Shown here: piece by piece, positions 34,338 through 43,564 of the stretch
Numbering within the stretch: the stretch's first letter is position 1
Layout of the letters: each line of letters opens with the position of its first letter
Assembly: GCA_964013895.1 (NCBI GenBank)
Contig: CAXGYF010000001.1
Location: 124,001-188,000, forward strand
Direction: 5' to 3'
Origin: MedAcidi-G1 sp002713545
Lineage (GTDB): Bacteria > Actinomycetota > Acidimicrobiia > Acidimicrobiales > MedAcidi-G1
DNA: 64,000 bases
The notes under the pieces: generated by a model
Told to the model about the DNA's origin: nothing
The model's input: only the letters and a program-made list of their open reading frames with translations
Databases searched by the model: none
Made by a program: the position numbers and the translations under genes

Positions 34338-34922
34338 TTACTTCGCTATGTATATGCCGATCCAAATGATCGAATAGACGGCTACACCTGCATACCAGTA
34401 AAAAGATAGGGCGGAAACCAGATCCTGATGACGTCTAGTATCTTGGCCTCCAAAAGCTCTTACAAGTAGAAGTAAATTCCAAATAACACCAATCGCAATC
34501 ATTGTCATGTGGGCCCCAACAATAGTGAAAAGCAATGTAGTTGCTTTACTGTGGTCAACTGGCAATCCGATGTCATTTAAATAAAAAACGGTTTGATTAA
34601 TTACTGCAATACCAAAAAGAGCCGTTAACCCAAGAGCCAAATATGCATGGATCCGATCATTGTTCGAAACTGAACGCACAGCCCAGGCCATTGTTATAAC
34701 TGAGAGGGATAAAGTTGCCATGTTCATTCCGCCTGGCACAAGTTGTATAGCTCCTTCAGGGAACCACTCGCTTCCCCAAGCGTTAGCGTCTGCGCGCATC
34801 GAAAAATATATTGCAAACAGTCCGGCAAAAAACATTACAACCGTGATGCTTCCAAGAACTGCACCAGTGACAAGTGTTCTTGGTCGTGATTCTGATGGCG
34901 GCAAAGCTGTATTAGACATCAT
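34338..34922 (-). CDS. haem-copper oxidase subunit III-like protein
   Basis: The 194-residue protein has five TM helices. It resembles subunit III in the spacing of TM helices, the ALAYL-like mid helix region, the segment GAHMTMIAIGVIWNLLLL and the ending ALSFYWYAGVAVYSIIWIGIYI. The first helix follows a short cytosolic N-terminus. It overlaps the degenerate subunit I gene by 4 bp, so the two are translated together. It is less conserved than ctaE and is a paralogue with its own partner. Confidence 0.8.
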   Translation of the reverse strand: MMSNTALPPSESRPRTLVTGAVLGSITVVMFFAGLFAIYFSMRADANAWGSEWFPEGAIQLVPGGMNMATLSLSVITMAWAVRSVSNNDRIHAYLALGLTALFGIAVINQTVFYLNDIGLPVDHSKATTLLFTIVGAHMTMIAIGVIWNLLLLVRAFGGQDTRRHQDLVSALSFYWYAGVAVYSIIWIGIYIAK

Positions 34923-36523
34923 GTTCCTGCCTTTTCAACTTCATCCAGTAATGGTCTTTCAGATTCAACTATCAATGTTTCGTCTGTCCATTCAAGAGTA
35001 TGGCCTTTCCATGGATCCATTTCAGAAACCGGACCGTTTTTAAATCTCAATAATTCAACAAGTATCAGTACAGCAGCACCACCAAAAATCAACATCGACC
35101 CTATGAATGAAAACACAATAAGAGTCTTTACTACCTGTTCAGCAGACACTTCCTGAAGAAAACCCGCTGTTGTAAAATCATCTAAGCCCAAAAACCCATT
35201 TACTAAATCTGCGAAGCCGCTCAACAATGCACCAGCCGTAATCAAAATACCTGAAATTAAACCGAAACCTTGCTTTGCACTTTTGCCAATAATTAGCTCA
35301 CCCCACCAAAGCATTGCAGCAACTATTGCAACAAGCCCTGCGCCGATAGTTAGTTTCATTTGAGCAGTAGTAGACGACTGAGATACAAGCTCGAATGGTT
35401 CTATTGCTCTTAAAACTCCTACTACTGTGCCTGAAATCAAAAGTAGTAAGGATAAAAGGGAAAGAACTAGAGGAGCCGGAGGGTGTTTCGTGACATTTTT
35501 AGAACCCATACGTAAAGTCTCAAAAAGACCTCCAAAAAGCAGCAAAACTAGAGGCACTGCTAAAAAAGCGGTAACAACATACAAAGCCTCTTCTCTAACC
35601 GGTGTTCCGGGTGTGTCAAAAAATGGCTGAGCGTAAGCTCCAAAACCAATAATTCCAAAAAGGCTTGAAAAGACTAGGACAAGGTCGTGGTTATAAAGTT
35701 TCTGACGCACTTTTACAGCTACCGGAACTATGTCGTACACAATCCCTATTAACGGTAAGACAAATACATATATCTGAGGATGCGTAAACGCCCAAGAAAT
35801 TTGATCCCAAATAACATCTTCAGATCCGAAATAAATTGCCGAACGACCCCTTAGATCAACATAGGCAATAATCGAATTTGCTGCTAAAACTGGCAATGTC
35901 AGAATCCAAAGTGTTCCCGAAACCAGTATTGTCCAGCTGAAAATGGGTATCCGTCTCAAATTCATTCCCATGCATCTACCTGAAATGATGGTTGTAAGCA
36001 GGCAAATAACTGACATGCATATTCCTGCAATAACTAAAAGAAGTCCTACAAGTGTGAGTGCAACTGCTTCACGTTGACTGCCAAATTCTGGAGATCCAAA
36101 ACCGCCATTAGCTAAAAATCCAAAAACTGTAATACCAGAACCCAAAAACCAAACCCAAAAACCAAAAGCAGCCGCTCTCGGAAAAATAATTGAATTTGCA
36201 CCAATTTGGCGAGGCACTACACACATAGCCAAACCAATAAGCACTGGAACTACAACCAAAAGAACTATAGAAGTTCGGTATAAAGACCAAAACTGAAAAA
36301 ACTTGTCGACGTTCGAAAAAACTAAGTAACTATCAGAATCGAATCTTACGATGTCGAGCAAAAACCCCAAGACTGTCGAAAAAATAAAATAAATACAACC
36401 ACTGAAAATCCATGATTTTCCTATAGAAGAATTACTTGTGTTAGTAACCAAACGCTCTAATAAAGTTTGGTTTTGTTCACTAGTAACCGCTACAGAATCT
36501 GGTGCGATATCAGTAGTAGTCAT
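34919..36523 (-). CDS. haem-copper oxidase subunit I-like protein without haem ligands
   Basis: The 534-residue protein is recognisably a subunit I: VPRQIGANSIIFPRAAAFGF near 103-123, FTHPQIYVFVLPLIGIVYDI near 247-267, and the terminal DPWKGHTLEWT. The key ligands are gone. The low-spin haem His is Tyr82, the CuB His pair is Gln299-Pro300, and the region equivalent to the HFH haem ligands has no His. The CuB His/Tyr pair HPxxY (His248/Tyr252) remains. It therefore cannot be a working oxidase by known chemistry. It is translationally coupled to a subunit III-like partner. Confidence 0.85.
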   Translation of the reverse strand: MTTTDIAPDSVAVTSEQNQTLLERLVTNTSNSSIGKSWIFSGCIYFIFSTVLGFLLDIVRFDSDSYLVFSNVDKFFQFWSLYRTSIVLLVVVPVLIGLAMCVVPRQIGANSIIFPRAAAFGFWVWFLGSGITVFGFLANGGFGSPEFGSQREAVALTLVGLLLVIAGICMSVICLLTTIISGRCMGMNLRRIPIFSWTILVSGTLWILTLPVLAANSIIAYVDLRGRSAIYFGSEDVIWDQISWAFTHPQIYVFVLPLIGIVYDIVPVAVKVRQKLYNHDLVLVFSSLFGIIGFGAYAQPFFDTPGTPVREEALYVVTAFLAVPLVLLLFGGLFETLRMGSKNVTKHPPAPLVLSLLSLLLLISGTVVGVLRAIEPFELVSQSSTTAQMKLTIGAGLVAIVAAMLWWGELIIGKSAKQGFGLISGILITAGALLSGFADLVNGFLGLDDFTTAGFLQEVSAEQVVKTLIVFSFIGSMLIFGGAAVLILVELLRFKNGPVSEMDPWKGHTLEWTDETLIVESERPLLDEVEKAGT

Positions 36524-36719
36524 TGAATCCTGTGTCCTGGGGGTTAGAAAAAATCGAAACTTTGCTCAACTAAATCTACCTGTTTTTATTGTAAAAAAAG
36601 TTGATCAAACGAGTATTAATTATGACACGCTAGCGGTTTTATGACGTTCAAAACTAATTATTCGGGATGAAATTTTTTAAATTATTAAATTGCGATTATT
36701 TCTATAATCCATTGAAATT

Positions 36720-37607
36720 TCACAAAAGAACATCTAAAACCATGGAACTAAAAAGTAGAAAAATATAAGTTATCGAATATCGAAACAATCGTGAAGCATT
36801 TTTTTCAATCGGCTTAAGTAAAACTTGCAAAGCAAAAAATAAAAAGAGAGAGCCAAGTCCTATAGATGCGACCAAGTAATAGATACCCATTTCTGCGACA
36901 AAGTGAAAAGCTAGAGAAAAACCAATTAAAACAACGGAATAAAAAACTATTTGTCTTCCTGTCTCTTTCAGGCCCGTAACAACTGGGAGCATAGGAATTT
37001 CTGCTGCAGCATAATCATCACGATAATTAATTGCTAAAGCCCAAAAATGAGGTGGGGTCCAGAAAAAGATCACACTAAATAACACAATCGGAGCCCACTC
37101 TAAAGTTCCTGTTACAGCAGCCCAGCCGATCAAAACAGGTACAGCACCAGCGGCACCTCCAATAACAATGTTGCTAGTCGAAGAACGTTTCAGCCACATC
37201 GTGTAGACAAAAACATAAAAAGCGGTCGCCGAAATAGCTAAAAATGCGCTTAGAAGATTAACGAAACCAAGAAGCCAAATAAATGCTAAAACCTCTAAAA
37301 CGAAAGCAAAAACTGTCGCTTCTTTTGTTGTAATTGCACCTGTAACTAAAGGGCGATTGCTAGTTCTGTTCATTCTCTTATCAATATCAACATCTAATAC
37401 CATGTTGAATGAATTAGCTCCAGCAGCAGCGAGCGAACCCCCGATCATGGTTGCAACAATTAGCCACAAAGAGGGTGTTCCTTTTTCTGCAACAAACATT
37501 GTCGGAACAGTTGTAATCAATAAAGTACGGATTATCCCTGGTTTTGTTAAAGCAAAAAAAGAATTTACTCTAAAACGAATTGAATCAGGACTGTTAACAC
37601 GCATCAT
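36720..37607 (-). CDS. ctaB: protoheme IX farnesyltransferase (haem O synthase)
   Basis: The 295-residue membrane enzyme transfers a farnesyl group to haem B, giving haem O for the aa3 oxidase. UbiA-type polyprenyl-binding motifs are visible: NSFNMVLDVDIDKRMNRTSN near 65-85 and YRDDYAAAEIPMLPVV near 200. About nine TM helices. It is close to the oxidase operon, as is typical in actinobacteria. The 196-bp gap before it holds no ORF and no clear terminator. Confidence 0.95.
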   Translation of the reverse strand: MMRVNSPDSIRFRVNSFFALTKPGIIRTLLITTVPTMFVAEKGTPSLWLIVATMIGGSLAAAGANSFNMVLDVDIDKRMNRTSNRPLVTGAITTKEATVFAFVLEVLAFIWLLGFVNLLSAFLAISATAFYVFVYTMWLKRSSTSNIVIGGAAGAVPVLIGWAAVTGTLEWAPIVLFSVIFFWTPPHFWALAINYRDDYAAAEIPMLPVVTGLKETGRQIVFYSVVLIGFSLAFHFVAEMGIYYLVASIGLGSLFLFFALQVLLKPIEKNASRLFRYSITYIFLLFSSMVLDVLL

Positions 37608-37655
37608 CCTTAGGCTATGGGTTCATTTGAATTCACAAACGCAAAAAAACTGGTT

Positions 37656-38480
37656 TTAAGAAATAAGCCAATCAGATGGAGACTCTCCCGCAGAAAATAA
37701 TTTTTGCTGAAACCTGTGCATTCCTGCTAACCATCTATCGATATCATCACTTTTGCGTCTTGAGTATTCTGAAACCTCAGGATGAGGAAGAATATGGAAT
37801 TTCTCCTCTCTAATCCCTTCGACGACGCTTTGAGCTACCTCTTCTGGTGTCAAGACTCCATCAACAGCAGCTGGATTAGACGCACCTTCAGACAGCATCT
37901 CTCGAGTTGGACTGTTTTGCAAAATATCTGTTTCTACTGATTGTGGGCAAAGCACCGAAACTTTGATTCCACGATCTCTATATGAAATAGATAAAAACTC
38001 TGAAAGAGAGATGGCTGCATGTTTAGTTACAGAGTAATGAAGTGAACCCAACTGAGTTAAAAGCCCTGCGGCAGAAGCAGTGTTTAATAGATATCCACCA
38101 CCAGCTTCAATCATGTGAGGAATTGAATGTCTAGCGGCCCAAAGATGCGCCATGACATGAACATCAAACATTTTCTTTAGTTCTTCATCGGGTGCTTCCA
38201 AAGCACCCACCGTTACATAACCTGCATTTGAAACCATTAAATCTATTCGGCCAAACTTTTCAACCGCTTCAGACACAAGGTCTGATACTGCACTCTCATC
38301 TGATACGTCGCACTCAACAGCTAAACCACCAACCGTTTCAGCAACTTCTTTCGCACCGTCAAAATCCAAATCAGCTATTACTAAACCTGAGGCTCCTTCT
38401 TCATGGAAACGTTCAACCAACGCCCTACCAATCCCTGTAGCGCCACCGGTTACAACCGCAATACAATCGTTTAAATTCAT
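37656..38480 (-). CDS. short-chain dehydrogenase/reductase
   Basis: The 274-residue SDR has the TGxxxGIG cofactor loop (VVTGGATGIGRAL), DLDFDGAK with an acidic residue after the second strand suggesting NAD preference, NAGYVTVGA, and the YSVTKHA catalytic Tyr-Lys. The substrate is unknown. It is followed on the minus strand by the ctaB gene 48 bp away and preceded by a 220-bp gap that holds no ORF. Confidence 0.87.
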   Translation of the reverse strand: MNLNDCIAVVTGGATGIGRALVERFHEEGASGLVIADLDFDGAKEVAETVGGLAVECDVSDESAVSDLVSEAVEKFGRIDLMVSNAGYVTVGALEAPDEELKKMFDVHVMAHLWAARHSIPHMIEAGGGYLLNTASAAGLLTQLGSLHYSVTKHAAISLSEFLSISYRDRGIKVSVLCPQSVETDILQNSPTREMLSEGASNPAAVDGVLTPEEVAQSVVEGIREEKFHILPHPEVSEYSRRKSDDIDRWLAGMHRFQQKLFSAGESPSDWLIS

Positions 38481-38700
38481 AAATTAATCTTATGTAACAA
38501 ATTCATTACTATCTCACTGGAATTAAGAATTGAGTTTTGGCACCCAAACGCATTTATAAAGTTAAGACCGTATTAACATAACTAAGATCTTTTTATAAAT
38601 AAAAAACTACAAAAAATTTGTTAGAAGGAGATTAAGATAATTTAAGAGGAACGCGAATACTCAAGCCTCTGCTATTGTGGCACAACTTCTAAAGGAATGA

Positions 38701-38773
38701 GCCCCCATCGTCTAGTGGCCTAGGACGCTGGCCTTTCACGCCGGTAACACGGGTTCGAATCCCGTTGGGGGTA
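38701..38773 (+). tRNA. tRNA-Glu (anticodon UUC)
   Basis: The 73-nt sequence folds with acceptor GCCCCCA/TGGGGGT plus A, anticodon loop CTTTCAC giving TTC, and T arm ACGGG-TTCGAAT-CCCGT. CCA is not encoded. It is first of three clustered tRNA genes. Confidence 0.95.
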
Positions 38774-38825
38774 CAAAACTAAATAAATCATAAAGTAACA
38801 AAAACACTTTAGTTGAAGTTACTTT

Positions 38826-38900
38826 GGTCCTGTGGTGCAGTTTGGAGTGCACGCCGCCCTGTCAAGGCGGAGGTCGCGGGTTCAAATCCCGTCAGGACCG
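38826..38900 (+). tRNA. tRNA-Asp (anticodon GUC)
   Basis: The 75-nt sequence has acceptor GGTCCTG/CAGGACC with discriminator G, anticodon stem CCGCC/GGCGG with loop CTGTCAA (GTC), and T loop TTCAAAT. Its place between Glu and Phe tRNAs follows the Glu-Asp-Phe order common in Actinobacteria. Confidence 0.95.
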
Positions 38901-38929
38901 CAAAACTGAAGTTTTTTACCGCAGTTTGC

Positions 38930-39002
38930 GGTCGGGTAGCTCAGTTGGCAGAGCGTCCGCCTGAAAAGCGGAAGGTCCCCGGATCGATGCCGGGCCCGAC
39001 CA
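38930..39002 (+). tRNA. tRNA-Phe (anticodon GAA) with unusual T loop
   Basis: The 73-nt sequence has acceptor GGTCGGG/CCCGACC with discriminator A, anticodon loop CTGAAAA (GAA), and T stem CCCGG/CCGGG. The T loop is ATCGATG where TTCGATG would be expected, so position 54 is A instead of T. Confidence 0.93.
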
Positions 39003-39059
39003 CATTGTCTATAACATTTGTAGCATCATTAATGTCACGTTCTTAAACAAAATGATCAT

Positions 39060-40259
39060 ATGCAACTAAACGAAACAGAATCCCAGCAAGCGCTAAGAGA
39101 CGACTTGCGAAAATATTTCGCTGGAATCATGACTGAAGAAACCAGAGAAAGCCTAAGAAATAGCGATCAAAGTTCAGAAATTCGTAAAAAGATTTTTCTG
39201 CAATTAGGGGCAGACGGTATGTTAGGCCTCGGTTGGCCTATTGAATACGGAGGGGGTGGTCGGCCACCATCAGACCAGTTTATTCTTTTCGATGAAGCTC
39301 AAAGAGCTAATTGTCCAATGCCATTCGTAACACTAAATACGGTTGGACCAACAATTATAGAATTTGGTACGGAGGAACAAAAACAGAAATACCTACCAGG
39401 GATTTTAAATGGTGAGATAATTTTTGCGTGTGGATATTCTGAACCCTCAGCAGGAACAGATCTAGCTTCCCTCCGAACCAAAGCTGTTAAAGACGGAGAT
39501 GAGTGGTTAATAAACGGAGGAAAAATTTACACAAGTGGCGCTAATGAAGCTGACTATGTCTGGTTAGCTTGCAGAACCGACCCAGAAGCCAAAAAACATC
39601 GGGGTATTTCACTTATCATCGTTCCTACAGATTCAGAAGGTTTTTCTTGGACTCCAATAAATACAGTTGGTGGTGTTCCAACAACTAGTACTTACTATGA
39701 CAATGTAAGAGTCCCAGCAGAAAATCTTTTAGGTGAAATCAACAGTGGCTGGCAACTAATTACTACGCAACTTAACCATGAAAGAGTTGGACTTGCAGCT
39801 ACTAGCGCTTTAGCCTTTCGTCTTTACGAAGAAACCCTGATCTGGTCTACCCAAAATGAATCGTCAGATGGGGGATTGATAATCGATCAACCGTGGGTCC
39901 AACTAGATTTAGCCCGCTGCTATGCAGAACTTGAAGCATTAAAACTTTTGAACTGGCGTATGACAATTGATGTAGAAAAAGGCCGCCTTACACCCGATCG
40001 TTCATCTGCAGTAAAAGTCTATGGAACAGAGACAGCAGTGAGAATATACGAACGATTACTCGGAATTATTGGCATAGAAGGACGCATAAAAGGAGGTCAG
40101 GGAGGAGCAGTTCTTTTTGGTGATCTAGAAAGGGCGGGTCGAGCGGCACAAATTAACACTTTTGGTGGAGGTGTTAATGAAGTCATGCGAGAAATTGTTG
40201 CGTGGGTCGGACTGGGAATGACAAGAGCTAACCGTCAAGCAGAGAGTAAAAAAAGCTGA
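39060..40259 (+). CDS. acyl-CoA dehydrogenase (FadE26/ChsE4-like subunit)
   Basis: The 399-residue flavoprotein has the N-terminal helical, mid beta and C-terminal helical domains of acyl-CoA dehydrogenases. It shows GWPIEYGGGG near 58-68, the FACGYSEPSAGTDLASLRT FAD/substrate loop and the NGGKIYTSGANEADY segment. The sequence style is that of the actinobacterial sterol side-chain dehydrogenases, which are heterotetramers of two different ACADs. Its stop overlaps the next dehydrogenase by 1 bp, so a coupled alpha/beta pair is likely. Confidence 0.88.
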   Translation: MQLNETESQQALRDDLRKYFAGIMTEETRESLRNSDQSSEIRKKIFLQLGADGMLGLGWPIEYGGGGRPPSDQFILFDEAQRANCPMPFVTLNTVGPTIIEFGTEEQKQKYLPGILNGEIIFACGYSEPSAGTDLASLRTKAVKDGDEWLINGGKIYTSGANEADYVWLACRTDPEAKKHRGISLIIVPTDSEGFSWTPINTVGGVPTTSTYYDNVRVPAENLLGEINSGWQLITTQLNHERVGLAATSALAFRLYEETLIWSTQNESSDGGLIIDQPWVQLDLARCYAELEALKLLNWRMTIDVEKGRLTPDRSSAVKVYGTETAVRIYERLLGIIGIEGRIKGGQGGAVLFGDLERAGRAAQINTFGGGVNEVMREIVAWVGLGMTRANRQAESKKS

Positions 40260-41374
40260 TGGATTTCGACTTTTCTGAAAATCAAACAGATTTATCTGAC
40301 CTCGCCAAAACAATTTTCAGCGACTTGTCGACAAGTGACAGGGTTGCAGAGATTGAAAAAACTGATCAGAGGTTCGACAAAAATCTATGGGAAGCACTTT
40401 CCGATTCCGGATTACTAGGAATAACTATTCCTGGGAGTTACGGAGGTCTCGGTTTAGGAATGGTAGAACTTTCCCTTGTACTTGAACAGCAAGGAAGAAG
40501 AGTTGCCCCTGTGCCACTTTTTGCAACATCGATTCTCGGATCTTGGGCGATAGCGCAATATGGGAAAAACCCTCAAAAGGAACATTGGTTGAGAGAAGTT
40601 TGCGCAGGTAATCAAATACTTACGGGCGCATGGACTCCGCAAACTAATTCAACAAGCCTCATCGCCGAAAATGACGGTAATAGATGGCGTGTGACGGGCG
40701 AAAAGCTTGCAGTGCCTGCTTGTAATATAAGTAATGCTGTTTTAGTACCAGTAACTATTGGTGAAAATCAAAGAGTCGCAATAATCTCTCTGGAAAAAAA
40801 GGGAGTACAGAACAAAATCGTAGAAACTACAAATCTAGAACTCTACGGAAACCTCGCATTCGATGCTGTTGAATTAAGTGAAGAAGATCTTTTAGATGAA
40901 AAAGGTGAAATCATTTTTCACGAGGTCTCTCAAAGAGCAAAAGTTGGTATTTGCGCCATGGTTCTTGGCTGTTGTGAAGAAGCTTTAACTATGACCGCTC
41001 AACATGTTTCAGAACGAGAACAATTTGGAAGACCATTATCTACAAATCAAGGTGTCGCATTACAAGCGGCAGATGCTCATATTGACATAGATGGAATAAA
41101 AGTCACACAACTACAAGCTGCATGGCAAATTGATGAAGGCTTGGAATGTTCTAAAGCCGTGTCTGTCGCAAAATGGTGGGCGTCCGAAGCTGGGCAAAGA
41201 ATTGTGGTTGCTACCCAGCACCTGCACGGTGGAACAGGTGCAGATACAACACATCCAATTCACCGTTACTTCTTATGGGTTATCCAATTAGCTGATACTT
41301 TGGACGGTGCGGGCAAAAGCTTGAACGCTTTAGGAAAATTAATTACTGAAGAAGCTTTAAATAAAAATATTTAA
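40259..41374 (+). CDS. acyl-CoA dehydrogenase (FadE27/ChsE5-like subunit)
   Basis: The 371-residue partner has GITIPGSYGGLGLGMVELS near 55-73, a degenerate middle domain, and the conserved SEREQFGRPLSTNQGVALQA and QHLHGGTGADTTHPIHRYF helical segments with the flavin pyrophosphate contacts. In homologous pairs one subunit gives the catalytic base and the other only completes the FAD site; the short middle domain here suggests this is the non-catalytic partner. It ends convergent with the SDR gene, overlapping 4 bp. Confidence 0.85.
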   Translation: MDFDFSENQTDLSDLAKTIFSDLSTSDRVAEIEKTDQRFDKNLWEALSDSGLLGITIPGSYGGLGLGMVELSLVLEQQGRRVAPVPLFATSILGSWAIAQYGKNPQKEHWLREVCAGNQILTGAWTPQTNSTSLIAENDGNRWRVTGEKLAVPACNISNAVLVPVTIGENQRVAIISLEKKGVQNKIVETTNLELYGNLAFDAVELSEEDLLDEKGEIIFHEVSQRAKVGICAMVLGCCEEALTMTAQHVSEREQFGRPLSTNQGVALQAADAHIDIDGIKVTQLQAAWQIDEGLECSKAVSVAKWWASEAGQRIVVATQHLHGGTGADTTHPIHRYFLWVIQLADTLDGAGKSLNALGKLITEEALNKNI

Positions 41375-42282
41375 ATCCCGAAACCGTCAACTATTGGTTC
41401 TTTATCAGAGAAAAAAAGAGCTAGTTCAGAATCTATTTTTTCAAATGACCATGCTTCGTTAGTCGAAGTTTCAAAAATTCGTCGAGGTTTATCATAAACG
41501 ACAAGTTCTCCACCCCAAATCTGTAAAACGTTTCCAGAAACGCTTTCAGAATTAGATGACGCTAGCCAGGCCACTAAAGGAGCTACGTGTTCAGGTGCAT
41601 ATGTATCAAAACCTTCATCTGGTTTTTCAAACAGTGGAGCTGAAGGGCCACCCATGTTCATACGCGTTCTAGCTCTAGGAACCAAAACGTTTGCATTACA
41701 GCCGAATCTTTGTAACTCTCTGGCAGCTGAAAGAGTTAAAGCGATAATCCCCGCTTTAGCCGCACTGTAGTTTCCTGTTCCTAAAGCTCCTATCAATGCA
41801 GCTTCTGAAGAGGTGTTGATAATGCGTCCGCCTAAAGATTTTTCCCCATTGTGTTTCCAAACTTCCCTCCAGTGAGCCATTGTGTGACGCATCATGCAGA
41901 AATGTCCTTTTAAATGAACCCTAACAACCGAGTCAAATTGTTCTTCGGTCATTTTCTGCAGCATCGAATCCTGAATAAAACCTGCATTATTTACCAAAAT
42001 GTCTAAAGAACCAAATTTATCTACAGCTGTGTTTATCAGTTCCTTGGACTGATCCCAGTCAGAAATATCACCAAAATGTGCCGTGGCATTCCCCCCCTGT
42101 TTAATAATTTCCGCAACAGTAGAATCTGCTGGTTCAGTATCTGATCCGATTCCATCTCTTGAAAGTCCTAGATCATTAACAACGACACTCGCTCCATGAA
42201 ACGCCAACTCCAGGGCTTCAACTCGTCCCAGACCTCTTCCAGCACCAGTAACAACTGCTACTTTCCCGTCAAGAACACCCAT
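41371..42282 (-). CDS. SDR-family 3-hydroxyacyl-CoA dehydrogenase-like protein
   Basis: The 303-residue protein has TGAGRGLGRVEALELA and VVNDLGLSRDG, NNAGFIQDSMLQKM and NYSAAKAGIIALTLSA with the catalytic Tyr-Lys. It resembles the SDR half of multifunctional enzyme type 2 and mycobacterial steroid-type SDRs. The start at 42282 has AAAGGA 6 nt upstream, just after the thiolase stop; an alternative ATG at 42297 lies inside the thiolase. It would oxidise the 3-hydroxyacyl-CoA formed before thiolysis. Confidence 0.85.
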   Translation of the reverse strand: MGVLDGKVAVVTGAGRGLGRVEALELAFHGASVVVNDLGLSRDGIGSDTEPADSTVAEIIKQGGNATAHFGDISDWDQSKELINTAVDKFGSLDILVNNAGFIQDSMLQKMTEEQFDSVVRVHLKGHFCMMRHTMAHWREVWKHNGEKSLGGRIINTSSEAALIGALGTGNYSAAKAGIIALTLSAARELQRFGCNANVLVPRARTRMNMGGPSAPLFEKPDEGFDTYAPEHVAPLVAWLASSNSESVSGNVLQIWGGELVVYDKPRRIFETSTNEAWSFEKIDSELALFFSDKEPIVDGFGI

Positions 42283-42283
42283 A

Positions 42284-43459
42284 CTAAATCCTTTCAATAA
42301 TTGTTGCCGTACCTATTGCTCCACCGCAACACATCGTGATCATTGCCAAAGAACCGTCTCTTCTTTCAAGTTCATTTAATGCAGTCACTATCAAACGGGA
42401 ACCCGTCGCTCCTACAGGATGACCTAACGCGATTGCCCCACCATTCACATTCACTTTTTCGGAATCAATCTCTGGATTTTCGCTAAGCCAGGACAAAACA
42501 ACAGATGCAAAAGCTTCATTGCATTCGAATAAGTCAATGTCGGAAAGACTTATTCCAGATTTTGACAAAATCTTTTTTGTAGCATCAACAGGACCATCCA
42601 ATAAATAATAAGGATCTGTACCAACTACTACATTCGCAACAATTTTTGCACGAGGCTTTAATCCGTTGGCTTTTGCTCGATCCTCATCCATCCATAACAA
42701 ACCTGCTGCCCCATCAGAAATTTGCGAAGAGTTCCCTGCTGTATGAATACCTTTTTCTAAAACTGGATCTAACCGTGCGAGAGATTCGTAATTTGTATCA
42801 CGAATACCTTGGTCAGTGTTTACCAATAAAGTCTCACCTGTTGCCTCCCCTTCTGAATCCAAAACAGGCGCACTTATTGGAAGAAGTTCATTTTCAAACC
42901 TTCCTTCACTTTGTGCAACCGATGCTTTTTCTTGTGATCGAAGACCCCAGTTATCTACGTCTTCACGGCTAATACCCCTATTTAAAGCTATTCGCTCAGC
43001 GGCTTCGAATTGATTAGGGCTGTCCCAAGGAAAATCATCTGGTTTCGAGGAACCAGGACCGTTAAAGACATTTGCTCCCAGCCCCACCCGGCTCATTAAC
43101 TCGACCCCACATGCTAATCCGACTTCAATTGTTCCAGCTTCTATAAGAGCGTGAATCAAATTGTTGGCTTGTTGACCTGAGCCACACTGAGTGTCAATAG
43201 TCGTAGCACCTGTCGTATAGTCCCCCGAAGTGTTTAACCACGCTGTCCGAGTTACGTTGCTTGCTTGTTGGCCAGCCTGCGTTACACAACCACCTATAAC
43301 CTGCTCTACCTCAGAGGGTTGAATACCTGTTCTTTCAACTATTCCTTGCTGTAGAAGACCAAGCAATTGTGTCGCGTGAAACCCATTGAATTGGCCGACT
43401 AATTCTCTTCCCCGTCCGATAGGAGTTCTCAACGCTTCTATAATTACAGCTTTCCCCAT
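42284..43459 (-). CDS. fadA5: FadA5-like acetyl-CoA acyltransferase (steroid-type thiolase)
   Basis: The 391-residue thiolase has the active-site Cys in TIDTQCGSGQQANNLIHAL, His in ALGHPVGATGSRL and the second Cys in MITMCCGGAIGTATIIERI. Its start (VIIEALRTPIGRG), the QVIGGCVTQAG segment and the exact length match the FadA5 family, which cleaves the cholesterol side chain in mycobacteria. The gene lies upstream of the SDR in the same direction. Whether the substrate is a sterol, a bile-acid-like compound or a branched chain is inference. Confidence 0.85.
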   Translation of the reverse strand: MGKAVIIEALRTPIGRGRELVGQFNGFHATQLLGLLQQGIVERTGIQPSEVEQVIGGCVTQAGQQASNVTRTAWLNTSGDYTTGATTIDTQCGSGQQANNLIHALIEAGTIEVGLACGVELMSRVGLGANVFNGPGSSKPDDFPWDSPNQFEAAERIALNRGISREDVDNWGLRSQEKASVAQSEGRFENELLPISAPVLDSEGEATGETLLVNTDQGIRDTNYESLARLDPVLEKGIHTAGNSSQISDGAAGLLWMDEDRAKANGLKPRAKIVANVVVGTDPYYLLDGPVDATKKILSKSGISLSDIDLFECNEAFASVVLSWLSENPEIDSEKVNVNGGAIALGHPVGATGSRLIVTALNELERRDGSLAMITMCCGGAIGTATIIERI

Positions 43460-43564
43460 ACGAACTCCTAACTTGTTACTGTGTTAATCATCGCCGACGG
43501 CATTAGATTTCCCACATTATTTTCAAAATAAACAATCCAGAATCATCTTAGATAAAGTCTTTCC

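Noticed and set aside
38701..39002. tRNA cluster as an integration site of a mobile element
   Set aside because: No integrase, no duplicated tRNA 3' end, and neighbouring genes are ordinary metabolic genes.
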